Of a stretch of DNA of 64,000 nucleotides, positions 16,328-24,847 are shown piece after piece; the first letter of the stretch is position 1; each line of letters begins with the position of its first letter. The position numbers and the translations under genes are program-made. The DNA comes from Bacillus sp. FJAT-45350. GTDB taxonomy: Bacteria; Bacillota; Bacilli; Bacillales; NISU01. The stretch covers positions 1-64,000 of the forward strand of contig NZ_NISU01000001.1 of assembly GCF_002335805.1 (NCBI RefSeq). Direction: 5' to 3'. The notes beneath the pieces were generated by a model. The model was not told the DNA's origin. It ran no database searches and saw nothing but the letters and a program-made list of their open reading frames with translations.

Positions 16328-16546
16328 ATGAATCCGTTGAATATCGGTGTTCCTGGGCTTATTCTTATTTTAGTTATAGCTCTTATTATCTTTGGACCTA
16401 AACGTTTACCTGAAATGGGAAAAGCATTTGGTCAAACGTTACGCGAGTTCAAACGTTCAACAAATGATTTAATGGACGAGAACGACCAGAAAAAAGTCAG
16501 TCAAGCACAAACACAAGAAAAAGAAGCAACTGAACCAAAAGCATAA
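16328..16546 (+). CDS. tatA: Twin-arginine translocase subunit TatA/TatE
   Basis: 72 residues: one N-terminal membrane helix ([18 protein letters not shown]), the hinge [15 protein letters not shown], an amphipathic helix ([12 protein letters not shown]) and a charged tail. It forms the protein-conducting part of the Tat system for folded, often cofactor-loaded proteins. No tatC is adjacent. The ATG at 16328 has AAAAGGAGGAAAAG upstream. It lies between minD and spoIVFA, where B. subtilis has no tat gene, and upstream of a molybdenum cofactor cluster whose enzymes are frequent Tat substrates. Confidence 0.93.
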   Translation: MNPLNIGVPGLILILVIALIIFGPKRLPEMGKAFGQTLREFKRSTNDLMDENDQKKVSQAQTQEKEATEPKA

Positions 16547-16559
16547 ATAATGAGACTAT

Positions 16560-16591
16560 GAGTGAAGCTGAGGCTTCACTCTATTTTTTTT
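16560..16591 (+). terminator. Terminator after tatA
   Basis: GAGTGAAGC (16560-16568) pairs with GCTTCACTC (16573-16581), loop TGAG, then TATTTTTTTT. Confidence 0.9.
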
Positions 16592-16621
16592 ACCAAATGT
16601 ACCTCCCTTCAAATAAGAGTC

Positions 16622-16745
16622 CTAATGTTGCGCGCTTGCTATGAGAAAACCACTCATGGCAAGCTTATGAAAAGAGGCAACGGTTTCGCGCATTACATAA
16701 AGGCCAGAAAAAAAGTGAAAATCACACTTTTTCAGGAGCCTTACT
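16622..16745 (+). repeat. Dispersed intergenic repeat, copy A
   Basis: It contains TTGCGCGCTTGCTATGAG, then an inverted arm CTCATGGCAAGC, and further on AAAAAGTG...CACTTTTT (16714-16736). The same order of elements occurs at 46512-46655 and, split, at 30549-30872. It is noncoding; a 61-codon frame across it has no ribosome binding site. Confidence 0.7.
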
Positions 16746-16756
16746 GAAGTTTACTA

Positions 16757-16784
16757 GCATATTTTCGAGGACAAGTCATAAGAT
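16757..16784 (+). promoter_or_regulatory. Candidate sigma-E promoter for spoIVFAB
   Basis: GCATATT at 16757-16763 and CATAAGAT at 16777-16784 with 13 bases between them resemble the mother-cell sigma-E consensus (KMATATT, 14-15 bases, CATACA-T). Spacing is one base short. B. subtilis spoIVFAB is transcribed by sigma-E, which makes the position credible. Confidence 0.4.
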
Positions 16785-16822
16785 GTAGTAGACAAGTCGT
16801 GAAAGAAAGGGAAGGGGACGCA

Positions 16823-17614
16823 ATGTCAAAGAGAGTTGATAAAATACGGAAGAAGCTAGAGTTGAGAAGAAAAGAGATTAAAGGGAAGACAAATCAAAGA
16901 GAACGCTCCGCACCTGTTGTATTTGACCGCCACGATGAAGCGAGAGATGAACCAGATTTTTATTTATATCAAGATGGAAAAAAGCAAGAGCAGGAACAGT
17001 GGTTAGATAAAGACCGTTTCCTCTTAAAAACGATGGTTGCTGTTGTATTATTTCTACTTGTCGCTATAATGTTTAAAACACCAACACCGCAACTTGAGGG
17101 AGCGAGAAATTTTGTGAAACACTCCTTTGAACAAGAGTTTCAATTTGCAGCGGTCGCTGACTGGTATGAAGGACAGTTTGGGAGACCATTAGCTCTTTTA
17201 CCTAATAGTATGAATGTAGCACTTGATGATGTTGACCAGGAGCATAACCCTGAAATTGTATTTGCTGTTCCTGCTTCTGGAACAATTACAGAGAGCTTTC
17301 AGCAAAATGGCACAGGTATTTTAGTAGAGACAGGGATTGACGAAAACGTAGAAGCGGTTAAAGCTGGTTTTGTTTTTTCAGTTAAGGACGAAGACTCACT
17401 AGGGAAAACAGTGGGAATTGAGCATCATGATGGCAGTGAATCTTGGTATGGAATGTTAGAAAAGGTAGATGTAAAGCTACATGACCATGTTGAAGCAGGT
17501 AAACCAATAGGGAAAGTATCTAGTAGTAATAGTGCAGGAAAGGGTGTCTATTACTTTGCGTTAAAACAAGGGGAAACATATATCGATCCCATTGATGTGA
17601 TTTCATTTGACTAA
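16823..17614 (+). CDS. spoIVFA: Stage IV sporulation protein SpoIVFA
   Basis: About 263 residues. It has a basic N-terminal stretch (RVDKIRKKLELRRKEIKG), one membrane helix (about residues 65-83), and a degenerate LytM/peptidase M23-like domain at the end (IGIEHHDGSESWYGMLEKVD, HDHVEAGKPIGKVSSS). In B. subtilis SpoIVFA holds the SpoIVFB protease inactive with BofA in the outer forespore membrane until SpoIVB cuts it. The ATG at 16823 has GGAAGGGGAC upstream; the GTG at 16799 lacks such a site. It overlaps spoIVFB by 8 bases. Confidence 0.9.
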   Translation: MSKRVDKIRKKLELRRKEIKGKTNQRERSAPVVFDRHDEARDEPDFYLYQDGKKQEQEQWLDKDRFLLKTMVAVVLFLLVAIMFKTPTPQLEGARNFVKHSFEQEFQFAAVADWYEGQFGRPLALLPNSMNVALDDVDQEHNPEIVFAVPASGTITESFQQNGTGILVETGIDENVEAVKAGFVFSVKDEDSLGKTVGIEHHDGSESWYGMLEKVDVKLHDHVEAGKPIGKVSSSNSAGKGVYYFALKQGETYIDPIDVISFD

Positions 17615-18470
17615 TTTAAATTTATTACCTCTTTTAAAAAAATTTAAAATTCATCCATTATTCTATTTTGTTTTAGGTATTGGAGTGGTTACAGGATACT
17701 TTCAAGAAGTTATTATGTTATTTTTGATTGTATTCATACACGAAATGGGTCACGCCATTGCGGCCCATTTTTTTAAATGGAAAATAAATAAGATTGAGCT
17801 TCTTCCTTTTGGTGGAGTGGCAGAAATGAACGAGGCAGGGAACCGTCCTTTACGAGAGGAATTAATTGTCGTTCTAGCAGGACCTATTCAGCACCTTTGG
17901 TTAATGGCATTATCATTTGTTCTACTTCCTTTTGATTTTTGGACGGTTGCTGACCATCAGCTATTTTTGTGGCATAACCTAATTATCCTTTCTTTTAATT
18001 TGCTCCCCGTATGGCCATTAGATGGAGGGCGCCTTGTTCAACTATGGTTCTCTTATAGGCTACCTTATAAAAAAGCACAAAAGCTCTCATTAGTAAGTAC
18101 AACTGTGATATTACTAGTCTTATCAATAATTAGTTTATACCTTTTCCCGTTTCACTTAAATTTATGGATTGTTCTTACCTTCCTGTTTGTATCAAACTAT
18201 TTAGAATGGAAACAGCGACATTTTTCTTATATGCGCTTCTTAATGGAAAGGCTTCATGGGAAGAATAGCCGAAAGAAACGAATGATAACAGTGAATGACA
18301 CGATGAAGGTTCAAGACGTAGTAAACCTATTCCAACGAGGATATCAGCATAAGCTTGTCATAAAAAATAACGATAAAAACACACGAAAAGTTATAAATGA
18401 ACAAGAACTATTAAAAGCATTCTTCTACGAAAAAAAACTAAACCATTCTTTAAAAGAACTTTTCTTTTAA
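17607..18470 (+). CDS. spoIVFB: Stage IV sporulation intramembrane metalloprotease SpoIVFB
   Basis: 287 residues. Site-2 protease family with membrane helices in the first 200 residues, the zinc motif H45-E46-x2-H49 (HEMGH), and the third ligand D139 in NLLPVWPLDGG. A C-terminal CBS-like domain follows (about 225-287). It cleaves pro-sigma-K in the mother cell. The TTG at 17607 is taken as start by overlap and homology; its ribosome binding site is weak, which fits translational coupling to spoIVFA. The last codons and the TAA lie within a terminator stem. Confidence 0.95.
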   Translation: MTNLNLLPLLKKFKIHPLFYFVLGIGVVTGYFQEVIMLFLIVFIHEMGHAIAAHFFKWKINKIELLPFGGVAEMNEAGNRPLREELIVVLAGPIQHLWLMALSFVLLPFDFWTVADHQLFLWHNLIILSFNLLPVWPLDGGRLVQLWFSYRLPYKKAQKLSLVSTTVILLVLSIISLYLFPFHLNLWIVLTFLFVSNYLEWKQRHFSYMRFLMERLHGKNSRKKRMITVNDTMKVQDVVNLFQRGYQHKLVIKNNDKNTRKVINEQELLKAFFYEKKLNHSLKELFF

Positions 18471-18486
18471 AGAATGGTTTCTTTTA
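18441..18486 (+). terminator. 17-bp terminator overlapping the spoIVFB stop
   Basis: AAACCATTCTTTAAAAG (18441-18457) pairs perfectly with CTTTTAAAGAATGGTTT (18465-18481), followed by CTTTT. The TAA at 18468-18470 is inside the right arm. Confidence 0.85.
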
Positions 18487-18590
18487 GAATTATGAGTTTT
18501 GAGTTATTAGTTATGAATTAAAAGAGCTAGTAATAGGTTTTCACTAATCAATTCATAACTCATAACCCATAATTAATAATTACCTCTCAA
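18486..18590. repeat. AT-rich inverted intergenic repeat between spoIVFB and moaC
   Basis: The left arm AATTATGAGTTTTGAGTTATTAG and the right arm CATAACTCATAACCCATAATT are imperfect inverted copies around 18530. The motif resembles the flank at 11590-11640. Confidence 0.55.
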
Positions 18591-19059
18591 AGTCTCCACT
18601 TTTTCCACCAGTTTTCTTCTTTAAAAAAGTTGGTCCAATAACCATTCCTTTATCAATTGCTTTACACATATCATAAACAGTTAAGGCTGTTGCTGAAGCA
18701 GCTGTTAATGCTTCCATCTCCACTCCTGTTTTCCCTTGTGTTTTAACCTCTACTTGAATATGTAAAATATACGTATCTGTTTTTTCTTCCCATTCAAAAT
18801 TGACATTAATACCATTAAGAGAAAGTGGATGACACATTGGAATCCATTGCGATGTGTTTTTTGCTGCCATTACACCTGCAACTTGAGCGACTGCTAATAC
18901 GTCTCCTTTTCCAATTTTTCCTTGTTCGATCTTTTCGTGGATTTCACTATTTACTTCTATGCTTGATTGAGCAATTGCTGTACGAACGGTAACATCTTTT
19001 TCAGATATATCTACCATTTTTGCACGCCCTTGCTCGTTAAAGTGAGTTAAATCTCCCAT
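18580..19059 (-). CDS. moaC: Cyclic pyranopterin monophosphate synthase MoaC
   Basis: 159 residues. It converts the MoaA product 3',8-cyclo-GTP to cyclic pyranopterin monophosphate, the second step of molybdopterin synthesis. Signatures are the [12 protein letters not shown] motif, [32 protein letters not shown], and the C-terminal [11 protein letters not shown]. It starts at 19059 with AAGGAGTGTG upstream and points away from moaB. No moaA gene is in the window, so the first step must be encoded elsewhere. Confidence 0.97.
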   Translation of the reverse strand: MGDLTHFNEQGRAKMVDISEKDVTVRTAIAQSSIEVNSEIHEKIEQGKIGKGDVLAVAQVAGVMAAKNTSQWIPMCHPLSLNGINVNFEWEEKTDTYILHIQVEVKTQGKTGVEMEALTAASATALTVYDMCKAIDKGMVIGPTFLKKKTGGKSGDFER

Positions 19060-19190
19060 TTATTATCACACTCCTTTTTTTCTATAGTTTACCATGAAAA
19101 GGGGGAGGTTGAAATTTCATAATTAACAACCATATGGTAAAATAAATAAAAGCGTTAGTGAGATATATTTTTATAGTGGGAGGATATAAT

Positions 19191-19706
19191 ATGTCAGTTC
19201 ATGAACATAAAAAAGAAGCTCCGAAAACAGTAAGGTGCATGGTCCTAACTGTTTCTGATACACGAACAAAAGAAACAGACAAGAGTGGACAACTCATTCA
19301 CTCACTTCTAGAGGAAAATAATCATCAAATAAATGAGTATCAAATAGTCAAGGATGAGTATAGTGAAGTACAAAGATGGCTCATCCATGCAGGGCAAAGA
19401 GAAGATATTGATACGGTTTTAATAAATGGAGGTACTGGTGTTGCTCTTCGCGATACAACATTCGAGGCTGTGAAGGATAGTCTTGATAAGGAACTGCCGG
19501 GCTTTGGAGAGGTATTTCGTTACTTAAGCTTTACAGAGGATATAGGTACAGCGGCTATTTTAAGCCGGGCAATCGCTGGTGTCCGTGCAGAGCGGGCAGT
19601 ATTTTCAATGCCTGGTTCATCAGGAGCAGTAAAGCTAGCAATGGAACGAATTATTATCCCAGAAATTGCGCATCTTGTTCGAGAAATAAGGAAAGATAAA
19701 AAATAG
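19191..19706 (+). CDS. moaB: Molybdenum cofactor biosynthesis protein MoaB
   Basis: 171 residues of the MoaB/Mog fold (MPT adenylyltransferase-like). Typical stretches are CMVLTVSDTRTKETDKSG, VLINGGTGVALRDTTFEAV and FSMPGSSGAVKLAMERIIIPE. It probably activates molybdopterin by adenylation before metal insertion. The ATG at 19191 with GTGGGAGGATATA upstream is the start; the 11 extra codons from 19158 lack a site. It starts a run of ten rightward and leftward molybdenum genes and is 25 bases before modA. Confidence 0.93.
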   Translation: MSVHEHKKEAPKTVRCMVLTVSDTRTKETDKSGQLIHSLLEENNHQINEYQIVKDEYSEVQRWLIHAGQREDIDTVLINGGTGVALRDTTFEAVKDSLDKELPGFGEVFRYLSFTEDIGTAAILSRAIAGVRAERAVFSMPGSSGAVKLAMERIIIPEIAHLVREIRKDKK

Positions 19707-19731
19707 GAATTTATTTGTAGGAGAAGCTATT

Positions 19732-20490
19732 ATGAAGCATGTTTTACTTATGATTATAGCTATGACGTTACTAGTGGCATGTAATCAGGATACACAGGAG
19801 CAGGTGGAGTTAAACGTTGCTGCAGCCTCTGGTTTACTTAATTTGTTTACTGAGATTGGTGATGAGTTTGAGGAAGAAACCGGTACAAAGGTTATCTTTT
19901 CCTTTGGTTCTTCAGGACAATTGGCTGACCAAATAGAAAATGGTGCCCCTTATGATGTGTTTGCATCTGCAAATATCGATTTTATTAATCAACTAGAAGA
20001 AAAAGAGATTGTTACTAGTGACATGACGAATATATTTGCTGTTGGTCGCATTGGAATTGCTACAATGGCTGATAATTCTCTTCAGGTGACTTCAATAGAA
20101 GATCTGGTGAATCCAGAATTTAAAAAAATAGCCATTGCAAATCCTGAACATGCTCCGTATGGACAGGCTGCAAGGGAAGTGATTGAAAATGCAGGTCTAT
20201 GGGACCAGTTAGAAAATAAGCTTGTCTATGGACGTAATATTTCTGATACGCTCTCCTATCTGGAGACGGGAAATGCGGAGGTTAGTATTATTGCTTTATC
20301 ACTCGTACATGACGAGTTAGATTTTCTATTACTAGATGGTGATATGCACCATCCTATAAAACAGGTAATCACGATGAGTAATCGACCTAGCAATGAAGAG
20401 CAAGCAAGAGAGTTTATTGAATTTTTAATAGGGCCAGAACGAAGGACTATCATTGAAAACAATGGATTTGCCTTTCCAGAGGTGAATTAG
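19732..20490 (+). CDS. modA: Molybdate-binding lipoprotein ModA
   Basis: 252 residues with a short lipoprotein signal ending at Cys17 (LLVAC), so it is anchored outside the membrane. Type II periplasmic-binding fold with ELNVAAASGLLN, FSFGSSGQLADQIENGAPYDVFASAN and ANPEHAPYGQAARE, the usual ModA contacts for molybdate or tungstate. It delivers oxyanion to ModBC. A single base separates its stop from modB, so modABC is one operon with moaB upstream. Confidence 0.95.
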   Translation: MKHVLLMIIAMTLLVACNQDTQEQVELNVAAASGLLNLFTEIGDEFEEETGTKVIFSFGSSGQLADQIENGAPYDVFASANIDFINQLEEKEIVTSDMTNIFAVGRIGIATMADNSLQVTSIEDLVNPEFKKIAIANPEHAPYGQAAREVIENAGLWDQLENKLVYGRNISDTLSYLETGNAEVSIIALSLVHDELDFLLLDGDMHHPIKQVITMSNRPSNEEQAREFIEFLIGPERRTIIENNGFAFPEVN

Positions 20491-20491
20491 T

Positions 20492-21169
20492 ATGGATGGA
20501 GTTAATTTATTCCCACTATTTTTATCATTTAGAGTTGCATTGACTGCAACTCTTTTTGCCTTAATGATTGGATTGCCAATTGCATATTTTATGAACCGTT
20601 CTAAAGGTAGGATTGTTGATTTTATCGATACAGTAATTACACTACCGATTGTTCTTCCTCCTACAGTACTCGGATATTATCTCCTTGTTTTATTAGGTAG
20701 ACAAAGCTCAGTAGGGAGGTTTTTAGAAGAACGTTTTGACATTACGATTGTTTTTACGCCGACTGGAGCTGTTATAGCAGCATTAGTTGTTTCGATCCCT
20801 TTTCTAATAAAATCAGCACGTACATCATTTGGGAGCATAGACCCAAATATTATCAATGCTGCTCGAGTTCTTGGACGAACAGAGCTAAATATTTTTCTAA
20901 CAGTGATGATTCCACTTGCATGGAGAGGAATTGCTGCAGGGGTTACACTATCGTTTGCTCGTGCGTTAGGAGATTTTGGTGCAACATTAATGGTTGCTGG
21001 AAGTATACCGAATCAGACAATGACGATGCCAATAGCCATTTATGATGCGTTACTAGCAGGAAATCGTGAGTTAGCAAACGTATTAGTGATTATTATGACA
21101 ACTGTATCAGTTGCCGTATTGTATATAATTAATAGACTAGAAAAAAGGGTAGTGAAAGGGGGAAGATGA
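20492..21169 (+). CDS. modB: Molybdate ABC transporter permease ModB
   Basis: 225 residues with five or six membrane helices and the ABC permease EAA-type loop (INAARVLGRTELNIFLTVMIPLAWRGIAAGVTLSFARALGDFGATLMVAG), which is diagnostic of ModB/CysT permeases. It pairs with ModC. The start ATG follows GAGGTGAATTAGT inside the end of modA. It ends one base before the TTG start of modC. Confidence 0.95.
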   Translation: MDGVNLFPLFLSFRVALTATLFALMIGLPIAYFMNRSKGRIVDFIDTVITLPIVLPPTVLGYYLLVLLGRQSSVGRFLEERFDITIVFTPTGAVIAALVVSIPFLIKSARTSFGSIDPNIINAARVLGRTELNIFLTVMIPLAWRGIAAGVTLSFARALGDFGATLMVAGSIPNQTMTMPIAIYDALLAGNRELANVLVIIMTTVSVAVLYIINRLEKRVVKGGR

Positions 21170-21170
21170 T

Positions 21171-22220
21171 TTGCTTGAAGCAACAATTCATAAAAACATG
21201 AATCAGTTTTCCCTCGATGTTTCATTTAAAGCTGATAATGGTGTAACTGGTATTTTAGGTCCGTCAGGGTGCGGAAAAAGCTTAACATTGCAATGTCTTG
21301 CTGGCTTACAAACACCGGCTCAAGGAGAAATTAAACTAGGCTCTGGAACATTATTCAGTTCAAATAATAAAAAGAATCTTAAAACAAGAAACCGTCAAAT
21401 TGGGTATGTCTTTCAGAATTATGCCCTCTTTCCCCATCTAACAGTGTATGAAAATATTGCATTTGGTCTGAAAGGTTTGGCAAAAATTGAAGTTGAACAA
21501 TTAGTAAAACAATTGTTATCTAAGATTCAATTAGAAAAATACGAAAAGCATTATCCCTTTGAATTGTCAGGGGGGCAACAGCAACGTGTGGCTCTAGCAA
21601 GAACATTAATAACGGAACCTAAGTTGCTCTTATTAGATGAGCCCTTTTCAGCACTGGACTATCATGTAAAGCACCTTCTTGAACAAGAGCTATTAAACAT
21701 CATAAAGGAAAATTTCTCAGGTGTTGTACTTCTCGTCACTCATAATATGGAAGAGGCATATCGATTATGTGACAAGTTACTGCTTATGAATGAAGGTAGT
21801 ATTGTTCAATCGGGAAGGAAAGACGAGGTGTTTAAGCGCCCTACCAATAAGGTTTCAGCTAAAATTATTGGTTGTAAAAATATCATCCCAATCAGTTCAA
21901 TCGATGACGATGTTAATTTTATCGGAGTAAATATAAACGATAAAAAAGTAATTTTACCAAAGCGCTCACATACTAGAGAAATAAACTATGTCGGGATCCA
22001 TTCGGAAGAAATTCAGTTTACTAACTCAATGACTAATAATAATTCGTTTGACTTTGAAGTAGTAGAAAGTGTAACCGGTATCTACAATACTTCATTAACC
22101 CTTGATTTATCGGGAATAACGATACAAGCAGTTATACCGAATGATCAAGTGAACAGTTTATATAATCACGAGGTTAAGGTCTATCTTCCTCCTGAACGTC
22201 TTTTTTTAATGACAGACTAA
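21171..22220 (+). CDS. modC: Molybdate ABC transporter ATPase ModC
   Basis: 349 residues. ABC ATPase domain with Walker [10 protein letters not shown]-loop VFQNYALFPHL, signature [13 protein letters not shown], Walker B LLLLDEPFSALD and the switch His (VTHNMEEA). The C-terminal 110 residues look like a TOBE/Mop-type regulatory domain. It starts at TTG 21171 with GAAAGGGGGAAG upstream at good spacing. It powers molybdate uptake for the cofactor genes that follow. Confidence 0.93.
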   Translation: MLEATIHKNMNQFSLDVSFKADNGVTGILGPSGCGKSLTLQCLAGLQTPAQGEIKLGSGTLFSSNNKKNLKTRNRQIGYVFQNYALFPHLTVYENIAFGLKGLAKIEVEQLVKQLLSKIQLEKYEKHYPFELSGGQQQRVALARTLITEPKLLLLDEPFSALDYHVKHLLEQELLNIIKENFSGVVLLVTHNMEEAYRLCDKLLLMNEGSIVQSGRKDEVFKRPTNKVSAKIIGCKNIIPISSIDDDVNFIGVNINDKKVILPKRSHTREINYVGIHSEEIQFTNSMTNNNSFDFEVVESVTGIYNTSLTLDLSGITIQAVIPNDQVNSLYNHEVKVYLPPERLFLMTD

Positions 22221-22307
22221 ATATTTTTCTCGTTAGTATGCTTTTGATATAAGGAAACCCTTTGGGGTAGATTTAAATTACTGTAGTTAGAGGTGGTAGT
22301 ACATATT

Positions 22308-23576
22308 ATGTTTGAACAACGTAAACCAATTCAAGTAGAAGAAGCAGTGAAAAAAATTGTAAATCTTCTTACCCCTGGTGAAGTAGAAACTATTTCGATT
22401 CGTGAATCAGATAGTAGACACCTAGCAGCACCGTTAAAGGCTGATCATGATGTTCCACCTTTTGATCGTTCACCTTACGATGGCTTTGCGATACGATCAG
22501 AGGACACGCGCAATGCTTCTTCAGACAACCCTGTTCGTCTTGAGGTAATTGAAGAGATTGGAGCTGGGACACTAGCTTCTATTGTTCCAGAACCTTTTCA
22601 AGCAATTCGCATTATGACCGGAGCGGAGATACCAAAGGGTACGAACGCAATTGTTATGTTCGAGTTAGCTAAAGAAATTAATGAAAATGGGAAAACATAT
22701 ATTGAGATAAAGCGTACATTTAATAAAAATGATAATATTTCCTTTCAAGGTCAAGATACGAAAAAAGGAAAACCATTAGTTGAAATCGGTAGAAAAGTCA
22801 ATCCAGGGATTAAAGCGCTCCTTGCTACATTTGGTTATAGTGAGGTCTCGGTGTTTAAAAAGCCAAAGGTTGGTGTATTTGCAACAGGAACTGAATTACT
22901 TGAAGTAGAAGAAGAGCTTGAGCCAGGTAAAATTAGAAATAGTAATTCTTACATGATCGAATCACAAATTAGGCAGGTTGGAGCAGAGCCGATTTATTAT
23001 GGCAAGCTTGTAGATGAATTTGACCAATGTTATGAGGCAATTTCAAAAGCAATTTCTGAAGTGGATTTCTTAATTACAACTGGTGGTGTATCAGTTGGAG
23101 ATTATGATTATTTACCTGAGATATATCAGAAGCTTGGGGCTAACGTGTTGTTTAATAAAGTAGCAATGCGTCCTGGAAGTGTTACAACAGTTGCTGAATT
23201 GAATGGAAAACTATTATTTGGATTATCAGGTAACCCTTCAGCATGCTTCGTTGGCTTTGAATTGTTTACTAGACCAGCTATTTTACATCGTTTAGGTACG
23301 AAGCACATTCACTTGCAAAAGGAACAAGCTATACTTGCTGTAGATTTTCCTAAGGCAAATCCATTCACTCGATTTGTGAGAAGTACTGTTTCCTTTAAAA
23401 ATGGAAAATTATCTGTAGCCCCTTCTGGAGTCGATAAATCAGCGATTGTTACATCGTTAGCTGATGCTAATGCTTTATTGATGTTGCCAGGTGGGACAAG
23501 AGGATTTGAACGTGGTATGACGGTTGAGGTGCTATTAATTAATGGAGAAGGCTCCGAGTGGCCTTGGGCTAAATAA
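22308..23576 (+). CDS. moeA: Molybdopterin molybdenumtransferase MoeA
   Basis: 422 residues. It inserts molybdate into adenylated molybdopterin. Features include HDVPPFDRSPYDGFAIRSEDT, IMTGAEIPKGTNAIVMFE, the MPT-binding ITTGGVSVGDYDYLP and GLSGNPSACFVGFELF, and a C-terminal domain IV. The ATG at 22308 is preceded by AGAGGTGG; the GTG at 22293 lies inside that site. The TAA stop shares a base with the mobB start. Confidence 0.95.
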   Translation: MFEQRKPIQVEEAVKKIVNLLTPGEVETISIRESDSRHLAAPLKADHDVPPFDRSPYDGFAIRSEDTRNASSDNPVRLEVIEEIGAGTLASIVPEPFQAIRIMTGAEIPKGTNAIVMFELAKEINENGKTYIEIKRTFNKNDNISFQGQDTKKGKPLVEIGRKVNPGIKALLATFGYSEVSVFKKPKVGVFATGTELLEVEEELEPGKIRNSNSYMIESQIRQVGAEPIYYGKLVDEFDQCYEAISKAISEVDFLITTGGVSVGDYDYLPEIYQKLGANVLFNKVAMRPGSVTTVAELNGKLLFGLSGNPSACFVGFELFTRPAILHRLGTKHIHLQKEQAILAVDFPKANPFTRFVRSTVSFKNGKLSVAPSGVDKSAIVTSLADANALLMLPGGTRGFERGMTVEVLLINGEGSEWPWAK

Positions 23577-24082
23577 TGAAGGTAATTCAATTTGCTGGCT
23601 TTAGTAATAGTGGGAAGACTACTCTTGTCGAAAAAATGATTGCCAAAGGGAAAGTAAAACAATATAAAATAGCAACAATTAAGCATCATGGACATGGGAA
23701 AGAGCTAACAGCTCTAGATACTGGTAAGGACTCTTACCGTCATAAGGAAGCAGGAGCAGATGCAGTGAGTGTAGCTGCTTCTGAGTCAATTCAGCTTCAA
23801 ATGACGAAGGAAACACCTTGGACGGCAGAAGAAATTATTACACTCTACAAACCATTTCAATTTGATTTTATTTTTATTGAAGGTTTTAAAGGAGAAGACT
23901 ACCCTAAAGTAGTAATAATAAAGGAAGAGAAGCATCTTGAACTATTAGATACGTTAAAAAATATCATCGCCATTGTTAGCTGGATTTCTCTAGAGAATGT
24001 GGACGTACAAAGTGATGTACCAATTTTTTACGTAGATCAGTATGAGATAGATTCTTTATTTTCATTAATAGAAGAGGGGTGA
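23576..24082 (+). CDS. mobB: Molybdopterin-guanine dinucleotide biosynthesis adaptor MobB
   Basis: 168 residues. P-loop GTPase-like fold with Walker A FSNSGKTTLVEKM at the N-terminus, the TIKHHGHGKEL motif, and the FDFIFIEGFKGEDYPKVV Walker B region. It aids MobA in attaching GMP to molybdopterin, so the cell probably makes the bis-MGD type used by DMSO-reductase family enzymes. It overlaps moeA by one base and lies 4 bases before moaE. Confidence 0.92.
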   Translation: MKVIQFAGFSNSGKTTLVEKMIAKGKVKQYKIATIKHHGHGKELTALDTGKDSYRHKEAGADAVSVAASESIQLQMTKETPWTAEEIITLYKPFQFDFIFIEGFKGEDYPKVVIIKEEKHLELLDTLKNIIAIVSWISLENVDVQSDVPIFYVDQYEIDSLFSLIEEG

Positions 24083-24086
24083 GAAG

Positions 24087-24548
24087 ATGAGCGATTCTAA
24101 TTTTTACATAACGAAAGAAGAAATTAGTATTCAGGAAGTAGTAGATAAGGTTGTTCACCCAAATGCAGGAGCAATTAATACGTTCATCGGTACAGTAAGG
24201 GAGTTAACAAAAGGAAAGAAGACGTTACATTTGGAGTATGATGCTTACATCCCTATGGCTGAAAAGAAGCTAGCGCAAATTGGAAAGGAAATTGAAGAAA
24301 AGTGGGAATCTCCAAGAGTTGCGATCGTTCATAGAATTGGTAGCCTTAAAATTACTGATATTGCCGTAGTAATTGCTGTCTCAACGCCTCATCGAAATGA
24401 TTCATATGAGGCAAGTAGATATGCGATTGAGCGAATTAAAGAAATTGTACCAATTTGGAAGAAAGAATTTTGGGAAGATGGTGAGAAATGGATTGGGGAC
24501 CAGTTGGAAACAACACCTTATCCTGAAGGTGCACCAAAAATGAGGTGA
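24087..24548 (+). CDS. moaE: Molybdopterin synthase large subunit MoaE
   Basis: 153 residues. The catalytic subunit transfers sulfur from MoaD thiocarboxylate to cPMP. Family motifs are GAINTFIGTVRELTKGKKTLHLEYDAY, VAIVHRIGSLKITDIAVVIAVSTPHRNDSYEASRYAIERIKEIVPIWKKE with the active-site lysines, and WIGDQLETTPYPEGAP. AGAGGGGTGAGAAG precedes the ATG. It is followed by moaD after 5 bases. Confidence 0.96.
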   Translation: MSDSNFYITKEEISIQEVVDKVVHPNAGAINTFIGTVRELTKGKKTLHLEYDAYIPMAEKKLAQIGKEIEEKWESPRVAIVHRIGSLKITDIAVVIAVSTPHRNDSYEASRYAIERIKEIVPIWKKEFWEDGEKWIGDQLETTPYPEGAPKMR

Positions 24549-24553
24549 AGTAA

Positions 24554-24790
24554 ATGATAAAAGTTCTTTTTTTTGCTGAGCTTGAAGAGAAGGTTGGTCA
24601 AAGAGAAGTTGTCTTGAATAATGAACAGCTGAGACTATCTGAGGTAAAAGATATCATTAAAGAGAAATATCTAGACCTTACAATATCGCCAAACGTTATG
24701 GTTGCAGTCAATGAGGATTACGCATCAGATGATGACATCGTAAAAACAGGTGATACAGTCGCCTTTATTCCTCCTGTTAGTGGAGGATGA
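24554..24790 (+). CDS. moaD: Molybdopterin synthase sulfur carrier MoaD
   Basis: 78 residues of ubiquitin-like beta-grasp fold ending in PPVSGG, the double-glycine tail that becomes the thiocarboxylate. It pairs with MoaE. No moeB/thiF activating enzyme is visible in the window. GAGGTGAAGTAA precedes the ATG. Confidence 0.95.
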   Translation: MIKVLFFAELEEKVGQREVVLNNEQLRLSEVKDIIKEKYLDLTISPNVMVAVNEDYASDDDIVKTGDTVAFIPPVSGG

Positions 24791-24800
24791 GCTAGACAAA

Positions 24801-24847
24801 AGCAGAAGAACATGAGGATACGCTCTCATTGTTCCTCTGCTTTTTCT
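24801..24847. terminator. Bidirectional terminator between moaD and mobA
   Basis: AGCAGAAGAACATGAG pairs imperfectly with CTCATTGTTCCTCTGCT, then TTTTTC. The stop codon of the leftward mobA gene lies inside it. Confidence 0.7.

Noticed and set aside
16562-16747. 61-codon frame after tatA
   Set aside because: It lies in the terminator and dispersed repeat copy A and has no ribosome binding site.
19060-19190. Molybdenum cofactor riboswitch before moaB
   Set aside because: The 130-base gap is too short and shows none of the conserved Moco RNA elements.
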